Below the pieces are notes generated by a model that saw only the letters and a program-made list of their open reading frames with translations, had not been told where the DNA came from and made no database searches. The translations under genes were made by a program, and so were the position numbers. Positions 1 to 12,066 of a stretch of 64,000 nucleotides of DNA are shown here, in pieces. The DNA comes from Nevskiales bacterium (GTDB lineage: Bacteria > Pseudomonadota > Gammaproteobacteria > Steroidobacterales > GCA-2729495), in contig WYBE01000034.1 of assembly GCA_011526045.1 (NCBI GenBank), positions 1-64,000 on the forward strand. The letters are read 5' to 3'. Position 1 is the stretch's first letter. Every line of letters starts with the position of its first letter.

Positions 1-47
1 CGACGTTGATCGACGCCCGGCCGGCCGGGTTGCGATGGATGTCGCGG

Positions 48-241
48 TGGTCGCGACTCACGTCGCTCCTACCGGGTGCTGACCAACCGCGGTGCTGAGC
101 GGTGTGGTGGTCGCGACTCACGTCGCTCCTACCGGGTGCGGACCAACCGCGGTGCCGAACGAAGCGCTGTAGGAGCGGCGCCAGCCGCGACCGGCTCAGC
201 GCGGCTTGGCTTCGCTGCAGGCGCGGCGCCAGCCGCCACCG
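48..241. repeat. Cluster of GTAG-type REP-like palindromes
   Basis: Two direct copies of a 25-nt unit (GGTCGCGACTCACGTCGCTC and a few bases more) lie at 48-72 and 108-132. They are followed by an inverted copy at 169-192 (GTAGGAGCGGCGCCAGCCGC...) and a degenerate inverted copy at 218-241. The units form GC-rich stems headed by GTAG. Such REP elements are common between genes in gammaproteobacteria and are mobilised by RAYT transposases. The cluster ends just before the stop codon of the - strand gene at 244. A related cluster occurs at 19062-19197. Confidence 0.8.
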
Positions 242-243
242 GC

Positions 244-921
244 TCAGCGCGGTTTGGCCGCGAAGTACAGTTGCTCCGCGCGCTGGCGCAGGGCCATGCC
301 CCAGCGGCGGGCGAGGCGGCGGACTTCCTGGCCGGCCGCGACATCGTTCGCGCGCACGGCGCCGAAACCCGTGAGGCTGCCGGCCGGTTCTGCCGCGCGG
401 CGGTCGCTGGCCGTAGCCAGCGTGCGGCCGGACGCCGCGTCGACGAACTCGAGCACCAGCGTGGCTTCGCCGACGGTGTCCACGAAGACGGCCGAGCGGC
501 CCACCGGTTCCTGCGGGGGCACCCGCGAGACGATGTCGCGCAACGCCGGCCTGATCAGCAGCACGTCCGCACCGGGTGCCTCGACGAGGGCAAAATTCGT
601 GCTCGCGGCGAGTTCCTCGCGGAAGATCCGTGCGAACGTGTCGGCCAGCTGCTGCTGATCGGCCTCGGCGACGGGAAACTCCGTCCGGGTGCCGGGGAAA
701 TTCGCCGTGCCGGCCATCGGCGCCACGGGCCGGAACTGCAACTCGAACGGCGCGAGCATCACCTTGTCGAACGGCGGCAGGCGTACGTCCGGGCTCAGCC
801 ACGTCACGTCGAGTCGCGGGTTGCGGGTCTGCAAGGACGGGTCGGCTTGCTGCTCCGCGTCGGCGGTGGCGGCAGCGAGCAGCAGCGGCAGCATCGCAGC
901 AACGACGATTCGGGCGTTCAC
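244..921 (-). CDS. Exported hypothetical protein, DUF3313-like
   Basis: This encodes a 225-aa protein. I chose the GTG at 921 because it has a GAGGTG ribosome-binding site about 10 nt upstream and starts directly with a signal peptide (NARIVVAAMLPLLLAAA, probable cleavage after ADA). An in-frame ATG at 963 would add 14 unconvincing residues. The mature part has alternating short hydrophobic stretches (DKVMLAPFEL, DVLLIRPAL, ATLVLEFVDA) as in DUF3313-type periplasmic or outer-membrane-associated proteins of unknown role. The family label is tentative. The gene diverges from the copper locus and shows no obvious link to it. Confidence 0.65.
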   Translation of the reverse strand: MNARIVVAAMLPLLLAAATADAEQQADPSLQTRNPRLDVTWLSPDVRLPPFDKVMLAPFELQFRPVAPMAGTANFPGTRTEFPVAEADQQQLADTFARIFREELAASTNFALVEAPGADVLLIRPALRDIVSRVPPQEPVGRSAVFVDTVGEATLVLEFVDAASGRTLATASDRRAAEPAGSLTGFGAVRANDVAAGQEVRRLARRWGMALRQRAEQLYFAAKPR

Positions 922-1104
922 GAACGATGCACCTCGTGCGGTGAGCGGCGGGTCGCGTTCCATGGGACCGCGCCGGCGCCGGCGCGGTTCCCCGGCCGCA
1001 GTGCCCTGGGGGGGCACCGATCGTACGTGATTATCCGGGTGCCGTGCCGCGGTAAGCAGGGTATGATCCAGCCGGTTTCGGCAGCTGACCGCTCGGCCTT
1101 GGCA

Positions 1105-1473
1105 ATGACGACAGGCAATCACCGGTTCGTGGCAACGCCGCGGCGCGTGCTCGCGGTCGTGGCGCTTGCCTGGCTGAACCTGCTGGTGCAGCCCTGCCTG
1201 GCGGAGCTGCCGCTCGTGACCGCCGGCATGGAGCAGTGCGATCACGACGGTGGTCCGCATCACGAGCAACCCTGCCCGGAGATGCGGGCAGTGGACTGCG
1301 AAGCGCCCGCCGACCTGGCCGGCACTGCACCGCAGGGCGACGGCGCGGCGCGCACGGGCGCGCTGCTCACGCTCCTGCCGGTCGCCGGGCCGGGACAGCA
1401 TGTCACGACGGGTCCGCCCGATCCCGGCAACGCCACCCCCATTCACATCCGCTTCTGCAATCTGCGCAACTAG
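1105..1473 (+). CDS. CopL-like small exported metal-associated protein
   Basis: This 122-aa protein has an N-terminal signal peptide (RRVLAVVALAWLNLLVQPCLA) and then a Cys/His/Met-rich stretch (MEQCDHDGGPHHEQPC) suited to metal binding. It lies 51 bp upstream of copA in the same direction. Xanthomonads have a small gene, copL, at this place in copLAB that is needed for copper-induced expression; equating this gene with copL rests on position and composition only. The start at 1105 was chosen because it places the signal peptide at the N-terminus. It probably shares the copper-regulated transcript with copAB. Confidence 0.6.
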   Translation: MTTGNHRFVATPRRVLAVVALAWLNLLVQPCLAELPLVTAGMEQCDHDGGPHHEQPCPEMRAVDCEAPADLAGTAPQGDGAARTGALLTLLPVAGPGQHVTTGPPDPGNATPIHIRFCNLRN

Positions 1474-1524
1474 ATCGCTCTTCGTTCGGACCGATCGTTT
1501 CCGGTTTTCGACGAGGAGAGCGTC

Positions 1525-3273
1525 ATGCGTAATTTGTCGGAGCCCATGGGCTCCATCATCAGGCCATCGACTACGAGGCGGCGCTTCGTGCTGGGCATGG
1601 CCGCCAGCGGTGTTGCCGCCGCGCTGCCGCGCGCGGGTGCCTGGGCCGCAGCCGGCGAGCCCGGCGCCCTGACCGGCCCCGAGGTCGATCTCGACATTGC
1701 TCCCTTGCCGGTGAACTTCACCGGCCAGCCGCGCATTGCCACCGCCATCAACGGCTCCGTGCCGGGGCCACTGCTGCGCTGGCGGGAGGGCGATGAGGTG
1801 CGCATCCGCGTGGGCAATCGCCTCGCGGTGCCGACCTCGGTGCACTGGCACGGCCTCATCCTGCCGGCGGCCATGGACGGTGCGCCCGGCTTCAGCTTCA
1901 CCGGGATCGACCCGGGTGAGTCCTTCGAGTACCGCTTCCGGCTGCGCCAGAACGGCACTTACTGGTACCACAGCCACTCGGGGTTCCAGGAGCAGACCGG
2001 GCACTACGGCCCGATCGTCATCCTGCCGCGGGATCCGGCGCAGATCGGTGCGGAGCGCGATCACGTCGTGATGCTGTCCGACTGGACCGACGAGGATCCG
2101 GTCGCGGTGCTGCGCACGCTCAAGAAGCAGGCCGACTATTACAACCGGCACCAGCGCACGGTCGGCGACTTCCTGCGCGACGCGCGCGAGCAGGGCTGGC
2201 GCAAGGCCGCAGCCGACAGCCTCGCCTGGGGCGGGATGCGCATGAACCGCACCGACCTCGCCGACGTGAGCGGCGTGACCTACACCTATCTGGTGAACGG
2301 CATGACACCGGCCGGCAACTGGACCGCGCTCTACCGGCGCGGCGAGCGCGTGCGCCTGCGCTTCATCAACGCCGGCGCCATGACGATCTTCGACGTGCGC
2401 ATCCCGGGTCTGTCGCTGACGGTGGTTGCCGCCGACGGCAAGGAACTGGACCCGGTGACGGTGGAGGAGTTCCGCATCGCGCCGGGCGAGACCTATGACG
2501 TGATCGTGACGCCGGCCGACGAATCCGCCTACACGATCTTCGCCCAGTCCGCGGATCGCAGCGGCTACGCCCGCGCGACGCTGGCTCCGCGGCAGGGCAT
2601 GAGTGCGCCGGTGCCGGAGCCGGACCGGCGCGTGGCACTCAGCATGGCTGACATGGGCCACGGCGCATCTACGGAGCATGCCGGTCACGAAGGTCACGAC
2701 ATGGGCCCGCCGAGCTACGCCGTGCTGCCGTCGGGCATTCACCACGCGCCGACGGAGTTCGGCGTGTCGGTGGACATGCGCGTGGCGACACCGAGCGCAC
2801 GCCTCGACGTTCCCGGCGTGGGCCTGCGCGACAACGGCCGGCGCGTGCTGACCTATGCCGACCTTGCGAGCCGCTTCCCGGATCCCGACGGGCGCGAGCC
2901 CGGACGCACCATCGAGTTGCACCTGACCGGCAACATGGAGCGTTACCTGTGGTCGTTCAACGGCGTCGGCTTCATGGAGGCCGAGCCGTTGCGGTTCAAT
3001 TACGGCGAGCGCCTGCGCATCGTGCTGGTGAACGACACCATGATGGAACACCCGATCCACCTGCACGGCATGTGGTCGGACCTCGAAAACGAGCAGGGGC
3101 AATTCCAGGTACGCAAGCACACCATCAACGTGCTGCCCGGTCACCTGAACTCCTTCCGCGTCACCGCCGACGCGCTCGGCCGCTGGCCGTTCCATTGCCA
3201 CCTCATGCTGCACATGGAGAACAGCATGTTCCTGCCCGTGATCGTGGACGAGGAGGGCCGCCATGAAGCTTGA
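1525..3273 (+). CDS. copA: Copper resistance multicopper oxidase CopA
   Basis: A 582-aa periplasmic multicopper oxidase that oxidises Cu(I) and protects the periplasm from copper. It begins with a twin-arginine signal (TTRRRFVLGMAASG), so it is exported folded by Tat. All four copper-ligand clusters are present: HWHG (H107, H109), WYHSHSG (H149, H151), HPIHLHGMW (H509, H512, H514) and HCHLMLHMENSM (H557-C558-H559, H563). A Met/His-rich insert (MADMGHGAS...HEGHDMG) around residues 375-395 resembles the copper-binding loop of CopA. Length is normal for the family. GAGGAG lies 6-7 nt before the ATG. The 3' end overlaps copB by 11 bp, implying translational coupling. Confidence 0.95.
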   Translation: MRNLSEPMGSIIRPSTTRRRFVLGMAASGVAAALPRAGAWAAAGEPGALTGPEVDLDIAPLPVNFTGQPRIATAINGSVPGPLLRWREGDEVRIRVGNRLAVPTSVHWHGLILPAAMDGAPGFSFTGIDPGESFEYRFRLRQNGTYWYHSHSGFQEQTGHYGPIVILPRDPAQIGAERDHVVMLSDWTDEDPVAVLRTLKKQADYYNRHQRTVGDFLRDAREQGWRKAAADSLAWGGMRMNRTDLADVSGVTYTYLVNGMTPAGNWTALYRRGERVRLRFINAGAMTIFDVRIPGLSLTVVAADGKELDPVTVEEFRIAPGETYDVIVTPADESAYTIFAQSADRSGYARATLAPRQGMSAPVPEPDRRVALSMADMGHGASTEHAGHEGHDMGPPSYAVLPSGIHHAPTEFGVSVDMRVATPSARLDVPGVGLRDNGRRVLTYADLASRFPDPDGREPGRTIELHLTGNMERYLWSFNGVGFMEAEPLRFNYGERLRIVLVNDTMMEHPIHLHGMWSDLENEQGQFQVRKHTINVLPGHLNSFRVTADALGRWPFHCHLMLHMENSMFLPVIVDEEGRHEA

Positions 3274-4045
3274 TACGACAGGATTCGCGGCCGTGCTCGT
3301 CTGCTGGGCGTTCGCGGCGCAGGCAGCCGAACCGCTGCCGCCGGTGACCGACGCGGCACGTGCTGCAGCGTTTCCGGATGTCTCGGGCACGGACCTGCAC
3401 GCCCACATGGAGCACGATCCGCTGACCGTGACGCTGCTCGCCGAGCAGTTCGAGTGGCAGGCCCGCTCCGGCGACAACGCGCTCAGATGGGACGCGGTCG
3501 GATGGGCCGGCTATTCCATGAACCGCCTCTGGCTGCGCACGGAGGGCGAGCGGCCGTCCGGCGCATCGGGCGAAGCGCAGACCGAGCTCCTCTACGGCCG
3601 CCCGGTCTCGGCCTGGTGGGATCTGGTCGCCGGAGTCCGCCACGACATCGGCCCCGGGCCGTCGCGCAGCTACGCGGCGATCGGCATGCAGGGACTCGCG
3701 CCGCAGTGGTTCCACGTCGAGGCGACTGCCTACTTCGGCGAGGGCGGCCAGGCCGGCGCGCGACTGCAGACCGATTACGACTGGCTCTTCACCAACCGCC
3801 TGGTGCTGAACCTGCGCGTCGAGGCGCACGGCTGGCGCGATGACGACGAACGCGCGGGCATCGGCAGCGGACTGGCGGAGATCTCGAGCGGGTTGCGCCT
3901 GCGCTACGAGTTGCGCCCGGAAATCGCCCCTTACGTCGGCGTCGAGTGGCGGGGTTTGTTCAGCGACACGGCGGACCTCGCCCGCGAGGCCGGCGAGGAC
4001 CGGCGCGAGACGAGCGTGGTCGTGGGGCTGCGCTGGTGGTTCTGA
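3263..4045 (+). CDS. copB: Copper resistance outer membrane protein CopB
   Basis: A 260-aa protein with a signal peptide (FAAVLVCWAFAAQAA) and a C-terminal domain rich in alternating aromatic/hydrophobic strands ending in WWF, typical of an outer-membrane beta-barrel. The phrases VGWAGYSMNRLWLRTEGE and LLYGRPVSAWWDL are characteristic of CopB. The N-terminal His/Met-rich segment found in many CopB proteins is nearly absent (only DLHAHMEHD). It overlaps the end of copA by 11 bp. It probably works with CopA in copper sequestration or export across the outer membrane. It converges with the RND efflux operon, leaving only 30 bp between stops. Confidence 0.9.
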   Translation: MKLDTTGFAAVLVCWAFAAQAAEPLPPVTDAARAAAFPDVSGTDLHAHMEHDPLTVTLLAEQFEWQARSGDNALRWDAVGWAGYSMNRLWLRTEGERPSGASGEAQTELLYGRPVSAWWDLVAGVRHDIGPGPSRSYAAIGMQGLAPQWFHVEATAYFGEGGQAGARLQTDYDWLFTNRLVLNLRVEAHGWRDDDERAGIGSGLAEISSGLRLRYELRPEIAPYVGVEWRGLFSDTADLAREAGEDRRETSVVVGLRWWF

Positions 4046-4075
4046 CCTGACCGCGGGTGCTGACGACCCGACGCT

Positions 4076-7252
<3,177 letters not shown>

Positions 7253-8215
7253 TCAGTGTTCGTGGCCGGCGGCGGACTTGCCGATCTCGGCCTTGATCAG
7301 GAAGCTGTTGTCCTTCACGTACCGTTCGCCGGCAGCGAGCCCCGTCTTCACCTCGGCGTGGTCGCGATCGGCACGGCCGAGCTGCAGCTGGCGTGGTTCG
7401 TAGTGATCGCCCTCGTTGATGAAAACCACGTCGGAGTCGCCCAGTCGCTGCAGGGCCGAGCGCGCGACCGCCACTGCCACCTCGGTCGCTGCGACCTCGA
7501 CCTCGGCGGTCACGAACATGCCGGGTTGCCAGCGCCCGTCGCGATTGTCCAGCATCACCCGCAGCTTGACGCTCTGGCTCTCGCCCGACCCGATCGGTGA
7601 AATGAAGTTGACTGAGCCGCTACCGCTGACACCGCCGTCATCGGAGCGCACGGTGACTGCCTGACCGACCCGCAGCCTCGACAGATCGCGGCGGAACACC
7701 GCCAGTTCGGCGACGACGGTGGAGAGATCCGCAATCGTGAAAATGGTCTCCCCGGCCACGTTCTCGCCCGGGTTGACGTTGCGGCTGATGACCACGCCGC
7801 CGATCGGCGCACGCACCGGGTAGGTCTGCAGGCTCTCGTTGCTTTCCACCAGCGCCAGCGTCTCGTTCGCGACGACCCGGTCGCCCAGGTTGCGGTGGAC
7901 CTCGCGGGCGATGCCCGGGAAACGTGCGCCCACGGCGCGGATGCGCCGCTCGTCGGTAATGATCGCTCCATACAGGGGCAGCGCTTCGCGGATCCGGGCC
8001 GGCCCCGCCTGGGCCGTGACGAGGCCCGCGTCGCGGGCGATACCCGGCGCGATTTCGACGCGCGACCCGCGCTCCTCATCGTGCTCGTCCGCGTGATCTT
8101 CCTCGTGTTCGTGTCCGCTCCCGGCGGCGGCAGGCGGCTCGGCACGCATGATGCCGAACAGGCCCGCCACTCCGAGCAGGACGATGCCAGCGATGATCAG
8201 TACTTGCTTGTTCAT
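7253..8215 (-). CDS. czcB: RND efflux periplasmic adaptor, CzcB type
   Basis: A 320-aa membrane-fusion protein linking the CzcA pump to the CzcC outer-membrane channel. One N-terminal membrane anchor (VLIIAGIVLLGVAGLFGI) is followed by a strongly His/Glu/Asp-rich linker (HEHEEDHADEHDEE) and another HEH at the C-terminus, both plausible metal-binding tails. The lipoyl/barrel-sandwich region (ALVESNESLQTYPVRAPIGG) and beta-barrel (VKLRVMLDNRDGRWQPGMFV) are recognisable. It is shorter than C. metallidurans CzcB (about 520 aa) but normal for many homologues. GGGAA lies before the ATG. It is 31 bp downstream of czcC. Confidence 0.9.
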   Translation of the reverse strand: MNKQVLIIAGIVLLGVAGLFGIMRAEPPAAAGSGHEHEEDHADEHDEERGSRVEIAPGIARDAGLVTAQAGPARIREALPLYGAIITDERRIRAVGARFPGIAREVHRNLGDRVVANETLALVESNESLQTYPVRAPIGGVVISRNVNPGENVAGETIFTIADLSTVVAELAVFRRDLSRLRVGQAVTVRSDDGGVSGSGSVNFISPIGSGESQSVKLRVMLDNRDGRWQPGMFVTAEVEVAATEVAVAVARSALQRLGDSDVVFINEGDHYEPRQLQLGRADRDHAEVKTGLAAGERYVKDNSFLIKAEIGKSAAGHEH

Positions 8216-8246
8216 GTCGGTTCCCGTCGTGTCCGGGTGGGGTGCG

Positions 8247-9527
8247 TCAGGAGCGGCCGGGGCTGAAGACCCCGGTGCCGGTCAGGGCTTCCAGCTCGGT
8301 CAGCAGTTGGTGGAACTCGGCGGCGAGCTCGAGTCGCTCGAGCTGGGCGTCGAGCGACTCCCGTGCCGCCTGTGCGTACTCGCCGTAACCGAGCCGGCCC
8401 AGCCGATAGCCGCGGTCGATCTGCTCGAGTGCCGCGGCGGTCGCCGGCAGGATCTGCGTTTCCAGCACCTGCAACGCCTCGCGTCGCAACTCGATCTGCC
8501 GGTGCAGACTCATCACCATGCTGGTGATGGCCAGGCGATCCGCCGCGGTCTGGTGTTGCGACTGCTGCAGGGCCGCCTCGGCTGCCTGCGCCCGCGCCCG
8601 GCCGCGCGCGCCGGTGCCGAGTGGCACGGCGACACCAGCCACCAGGGCCGTGTCGCCCGGCTCGGACAGGTGGCGCACGCCGAAGGAGAGCGTCAGGTCG
8701 GGTTTCGATTCCGTCTCGGCCAGCCGCAGTTCGGCGGTGCGCAACCGCTCGACGGTGGCGAGACTGGCGAGTCGGGGCGATTGCTCCACGCGCCGGAGGA
8801 ATTCGTCGATCGGCTCGAGCGGCGGGATCCCGAACAGATCGCCGGCAGCCGCGGGAACCGGGCTGCCCGGGTCGCCCCAGGACGCCGCGAGCGCCCGGCG
8901 TGCGAGGTCGAGCTCGGCCCGGGACCGCGCCACGAACAACTGCTGCCGGCCCACCTCGGCGCGGGCGCGATGCAGTTCGGCGCTCAGGCTCAGGCCGGCG
9001 TCGACACGACGTTCGGCCTGGATCTGGATCGCTTCGGCGAGTTCGAGAAACCGGCCAGCGGCCTGCAACTGCTCCTGGGCGCCGAGGACTGCCACGAACC
9101 GGCGCGCCGTATCGCCGGCGATCTCCACGGCGCTCACGTCCAGCGACGCGAGCGCCGACGCCTCTTCAGCACGGGCTGCGGCGACCGCGGCAGCGCGTTT
9201 GCCCCCGGGTTCCAGTGCGCGACTGAGTTGCAGCGTGGTCTCCAGCGCGTCGGTACCGCTGGTTTCGCCGGAGCCGGCGAAGTTCTCCAGTTCCAGGCCG
9301 GCTTCGAACGCCGGGCCAAACTGCGCCTCGCGCACATGCGCGGTTGCGACGGCGACCCCGGCGCGGGCGACTTCCAGACCGGGGTGGACGGACAGCGAGC
9401 GCTCCAGCGCTTCGCGCAGCGTCAGGGACTGGGCGTCGTCACCCTGCGCCGTTGGCGCGAATGCGCCCAGCAACAGACATACGGCCGTCGCGGCGCCCGT
9501 CAGCGCGCGGTCCGCACACTGCGCCAC
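8247..9527 (-). CDS. czcC: RND efflux outer membrane factor, CzcC type
   Basis: A 426-aa TolC-family outer-membrane channel. A signal peptide (ALTGAATAVCLLLGAFAPTAQG) precedes LTLREALERSLSVHPGLEVA, the usual start of the first helical repeat. Long Ala/Glu/Arg-rich helices follow (LELAEAIQIQAERRVDAGL, ALEQIDRGYRLGRLGYGEY). The start is set at GTG 9527 because GGGAG lies 7 nt upstream and it puts the signal peptide at the N-terminus; an ATG-initiated form would add about 17 residues. The preceding small gene stops at 9529, one base away, so translation is probably coupled. Confidence 0.88.
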   Translation of the reverse strand: MAQCADRALTGAATAVCLLLGAFAPTAQGDDAQSLTLREALERSLSVHPGLEVARAGVAVATAHVREAQFGPAFEAGLELENFAGSGETSGTDALETTLQLSRALEPGGKRAAAVAAARAEEASALASLDVSAVEIAGDTARRFVAVLGAQEQLQAAGRFLELAEAIQIQAERRVDAGLSLSAELHRARAEVGRQQLFVARSRAELDLARRALAASWGDPGSPVPAAAGDLFGIPPLEPIDEFLRRVEQSPRLASLATVERLRTAELRLAETESKPDLTLSFGVRHLSEPGDTALVAGVAVPLGTGARGRARAQAAEAALQQSQHQTAADRLAITSMVMSLHRQIELRREALQVLETQILPATAAALEQIDRGYRLGRLGYGEYAQAARESLDAQLERLELAAEFHQLLTELEALTGTGVFSPGRS

Positions 9528-9528
9528 G

Positions 9529-9753
9529 TCAGTTCTCCCGCCGCAGCGGGATCCTGCCGTGGCGCGTGATCTCCCCACGGCCGATCGCCACGCAGGCGCC
9601 TATGGGGGCGGGTTGCCCGCGGCGTCCGCCGATTCCCGACATGTCGGCCACTGCGCCGTCCGGCACGATGGAGTGATCGGGCAGCGGGCAGCCGCCCGCC
9701 AGGATGGCAGGAGCAGCGGCTGCGCCGGTTGGTCGACGCAATGACTCGTTCAT
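9529..9753 (-). CDS. Small protein between the operon leader and czcC, unknown function
   Basis: An open frame of 74 codons without a signal peptide. It is rich in Gly, Ala, Pro and Ile, with two Cys (GGCPLPD, IGACVAIG) and one His in each half. Its TGA ends one base before the czcC GTG, the kind of spacing that couples translation. The ribosome-binding site is weak (CCGGAACC). I do not recognise the family. It could be a real small operon member or only the leader region of czcC. Position is the main support. Confidence 0.4.
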   Translation of the reverse strand: MNESLRRPTGAAAAPAILAGGCPLPDHSIVPDGAVADMSGIGGRRGQPAPIGACVAIGRGEITRHGRIPLRREN

Positions 9754-9858
9754 GGTTGCAGGTTCCGGCAGTTGATGGCCAAGGAAATCCGCCGGAGCAC
9801 GCGCTGGTGCCAGCGCGCGCCCGGAGCTCGGATCAGCGCCGCAGCAGGGCGGCCGGAC

Positions 9859-10176
9859 CTAGGCGATGGGAGGTTGCGTCGGAGGTTGCGGAATCTGCGG
9901 GCCCGGAGGCGGCATCTGCCACGGGCTGTCCGCGGCGAGCGGCACGCGCACGTCGGCCGGCGAGGCCATGGCGATCCCCATCAGGTGCACGCCGCCGAAA
10001 TGACAGATGTCGCAGCCGAGCTGATGCTCCGCGGGGTCATGACCGTCATTCGCGTCGTGCCCGCTGGGCATGGCCGCCAGATCGGTGCCCTCGAACACGT
10101 CGCTGTAGTCGCTGGCGAACTCCAGGCCGGCGCTCAGCAGGGTGATGACGAGGCATATGGCGACGAGGCGTTTCAC
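9859..10176 (-). CDS. Small exported Cys/His-containing protein leading the czc operon
   Basis: A 105-aa protein starting at GTG with a clear signal peptide (KRLVAICLVITLLSAGLEFAS). The mature part has SGHDANDGHDPAEH and CDICHFGGVHLMG, that is, closely spaced His, Asp and Cys residues able to bind a divalent metal, and a Pro-rich tail (QMPPPGPQIPQPP). Small proteins of this kind often head czc/cnr-type operons in proteobacteria, where they are thought to bind or sense periplasmic metal; that role is inferred here. It is transcribed toward czcC. Confidence 0.65.
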   Translation of the reverse strand: MKRLVAICLVITLLSAGLEFASDYSDVFEGTDLAAMPSGHDANDGHDPAEHQLGCDICHFGGVHLMGIAMASPADVRVPLAADSPWQMPPPGPQIPQPPTQPPIA

Positions 10177-10339
10177 GGGCAGGATGCTACTGCATGCGTT
10201 GCGGCCCTAACAATACCGGCCGGGTTGTGGCAGGTCGCCGCAGGGTGGAGCCGCGGCCCGCCGGGTCTGACAGCCGGGGCCGTCATCCGTTACGTTGACC
10301 GGGCTGCCATTCGGCCGCGCCTTGCGGGAGAGCTTTGCG

Positions 10340-11332
10340 ATGCTGCACTCCATGCGACGTATCGTGCTGGCGGGCGCGGCCTGTCTGCTGCTGGCCGGAT
10401 GTGCCGGCGGTGGCGCCGTGCAGCCGGACCCGGAGCCCGCCCGCGGGCGCGAACAGCTGGTGCGCGCGTTCGATGCCGCGTGGATACGCGTGATCGCCAG
10501 CGGCAAGGACCAGGAAATCCTCGCAACCGAGCCGCCGAACCATCCGGGCATGGCACAGAGCTACATGGTGCGGCTCGCCGACTGCCTGCCGCAGCCCGAC
10601 CTTGCGCCCTGGCCGGAGCAGCCCGAGGGGCTGTTCGCAGAGATCATCGAGCGCGGCACGATTCGCCGCCTCGTGCAGTCCGTGCCCGAGAGCCCCGCCA
10701 ACACGTCGTATTATTTCTCGGGCATCGGTGAGAAGTACCTGCGGGCGGTGCTCGACGAGATCGGCAGGCACTACGGCGTCACGCTGCAACTCGAAGACGT
10801 CGCGCTGCCGCCGGGCCCGCTGCCGAGCACCTCGATGCTGCTCGCCGGAAAGGTGGATTTCGTGGACCAGCTCAACGCCACCGGCGGTGGCACGCAGGGA
10901 CTGCGCCGGCGCATCTCGCGGCGTTTCACCTGCACCATGAGCGCCTCCGGCCAGTACATCCACATTCCGGCCGGTTCGCCGCTGGCCGGGCAGATCGACG
11001 ACTTCAACGACCTGATCGCGCGGCCCGAGGTGCGCATCTGCGCCGGGCCGCTCACGACCCAGACGGCGCGCGCCTACATGCCGCGGCACCAGGTCAGCAC
11101 GAAGTACGTCAATGACCTGCCCGGTTGTGTCGCCGACATCCAGGGCGGCAAGGCCGACGTCATCATGAATCCGCTGCCGAGCCTGGAGATCGCCGGCATC
11201 ACCGGCTACACGGCGGTGGACACCCGCATCGCAGCCGGCACGCCGCTCTGGGTTGCGGCAGAGGGCATCGTGTGCGGCGACGACGGCAACCCGCGCACCG
11301 AAGACCCGTGCACCGAAGTCAGCCCACCGTAA
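10340..11332 (+). CDS. Periplasmic-binding-protein-like lipoprotein
   Basis: A 330-aa lipoprotein. The signal peptide RRIVLAGAACLLLAGC ends in a consensus lipobox (LAGC), followed by GG and an acidic/Pro linker. The body looks like a type II solute-binding protein of the amino-acid/SBP_bac_3 group: ERGTIRRLVQSVPE, YLRAVLDEIGRHYGV, KVDFVDQLNATG and GGKADVIMNPLPS fit the two-lobed fold. Six Cys in the mature part suggest disulfides. The ATG at 10340 has GGGAG 9 nt upstream; ATG 10352 is the alternative. No permease or ATPase gene is adjacent, so it may be a sensor or a stand-alone binding protein rather than a transporter part. Confidence 0.65.
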   Translation: MLHSMRRIVLAGAACLLLAGCAGGGAVQPDPEPARGREQLVRAFDAAWIRVIASGKDQEILATEPPNHPGMAQSYMVRLADCLPQPDLAPWPEQPEGLFAEIIERGTIRRLVQSVPESPANTSYYFSGIGEKYLRAVLDEIGRHYGVTLQLEDVALPPGPLPSTSMLLAGKVDFVDQLNATGGGTQGLRRRISRRFTCTMSASGQYIHIPAGSPLAGQIDDFNDLIARPEVRICAGPLTTQTARAYMPRHQVSTKYVNDLPGCVADIQGGKADVIMNPLPSLEIAGITGYTAVDTRIAAGTPLWVAAEGIVCGDDGNPRTEDPCTEVSPP

Positions 11333-11382
11333 TCAACGGAGCCCCGGAAACGGGGACGGCAGTCGTTTAGGCCCGGCTGCCC

Positions 11383-12033
11383 TCAGGGCGCCAGCCGCTC
11401 GATGTGCCAGGCGGCGCGCTCCCGGGTGTAGAGGAAGCGGTCGTGCAGGCGGTTTTCCTGGCCCTGCCAGAACTCGATCGCCGCGGGCTCCACCCGGTAG
11501 CCGCCCCAGAACGAGGGCAGCGGCACGTCGCCGGCCGCAAACTTCCGGCGGATCTCGGCCAGCTGCTGCTCGAGCAGCGTGCGCGAGGAGATCGCCCGGC
11601 TCTGCTGCGACACCCAGGCCCCGAGCTGGCTCTCGCGCGGACGACGCGCGAAATACGCCAGGCTTTCCGCCGCCGAGGTGCGGGTCGCGCTGCCGCGGAT
11701 CTTCACCTGCCGGTGAATCTCCGGCCAGAAGAAGAGCAGCGCCACCCTGGGGTTCGCGCTGATCTCCTGCGCCTTGCGGCTGCCGAGGTTGGTGTAGAAG
11801 ACGAACCCGCGTTCGTCATAGAACTTCAGCAGCACCGTGCGCGAGGAGGGCTGGCCGGCGGCATCGACCGTCGCGACGTTCATCGCGTTCGGTTCGAGCG
11901 CCTGCGCGCGCACCGCCTCCTGGAACCAGCGGTCGAACTGCCGCAGCGGGTCGCCGTCGAGGTCGGCCCGGTGCATCGCCCGGCCGGCATATTCGCGGCG
12001 CAGGTCGGCGAGATCCCCGGCGATGTCGCTCAT
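11383..12033 (-). CDS. pdxH: Pyridoxamine 5'-phosphate oxidase
   Basis: A 216-aa FMN enzyme making pyridoxal 5'-phosphate from the pyridoxamine or pyridoxine phosphates. The N-terminus (MSDIAGDLADLRREYAGR) and motifs PNAMNVATVDAAGQPSSRTVLLK, GFVFYTNLGSRKAQEI and VALLFFWPEIHRQVKI are the classic PdxH pattern. The C-terminal signature EFWQGQENRLHDRFLY is intact. Length is normal. It is followed on the same strand by the SPOR lipoprotein gene upstream (34 bp apart), with no functional link apparent. Confidence 0.95.
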   Translation of the reverse strand: MSDIAGDLADLRREYAGRAMHRADLDGDPLRQFDRWFQEAVRAQALEPNAMNVATVDAAGQPSSRTVLLKFYDERGFVFYTNLGSRKAQEISANPRVALLFFWPEIHRQVKIRGSATRTSAAESLAYFARRPRESQLGAWVSQQSRAISSRTLLEQQLAEIRRKFAAGDVPLPSFWGGYRVEPAAIEFWQGQENRLHDRFLYTRERAAWHIERLAP

Positions 12034-12066
12034 GTCGCGGCCCGCACTGATCCGCCGCTGCGGGTC

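Noticed and set aside
48..241. Possible CRISPR array
   Set aside because: Units alternate in orientation, spacing is irregular and there are no cas genes; they are REP-like palindromes.
244..3477. Very long - strand open frame antisense to copA-copB
   Set aside because: Only its 3' end (244-921) looks like a protein; the rest is Arg/His/Ala-rich sequence antisense to well-supported copAB.
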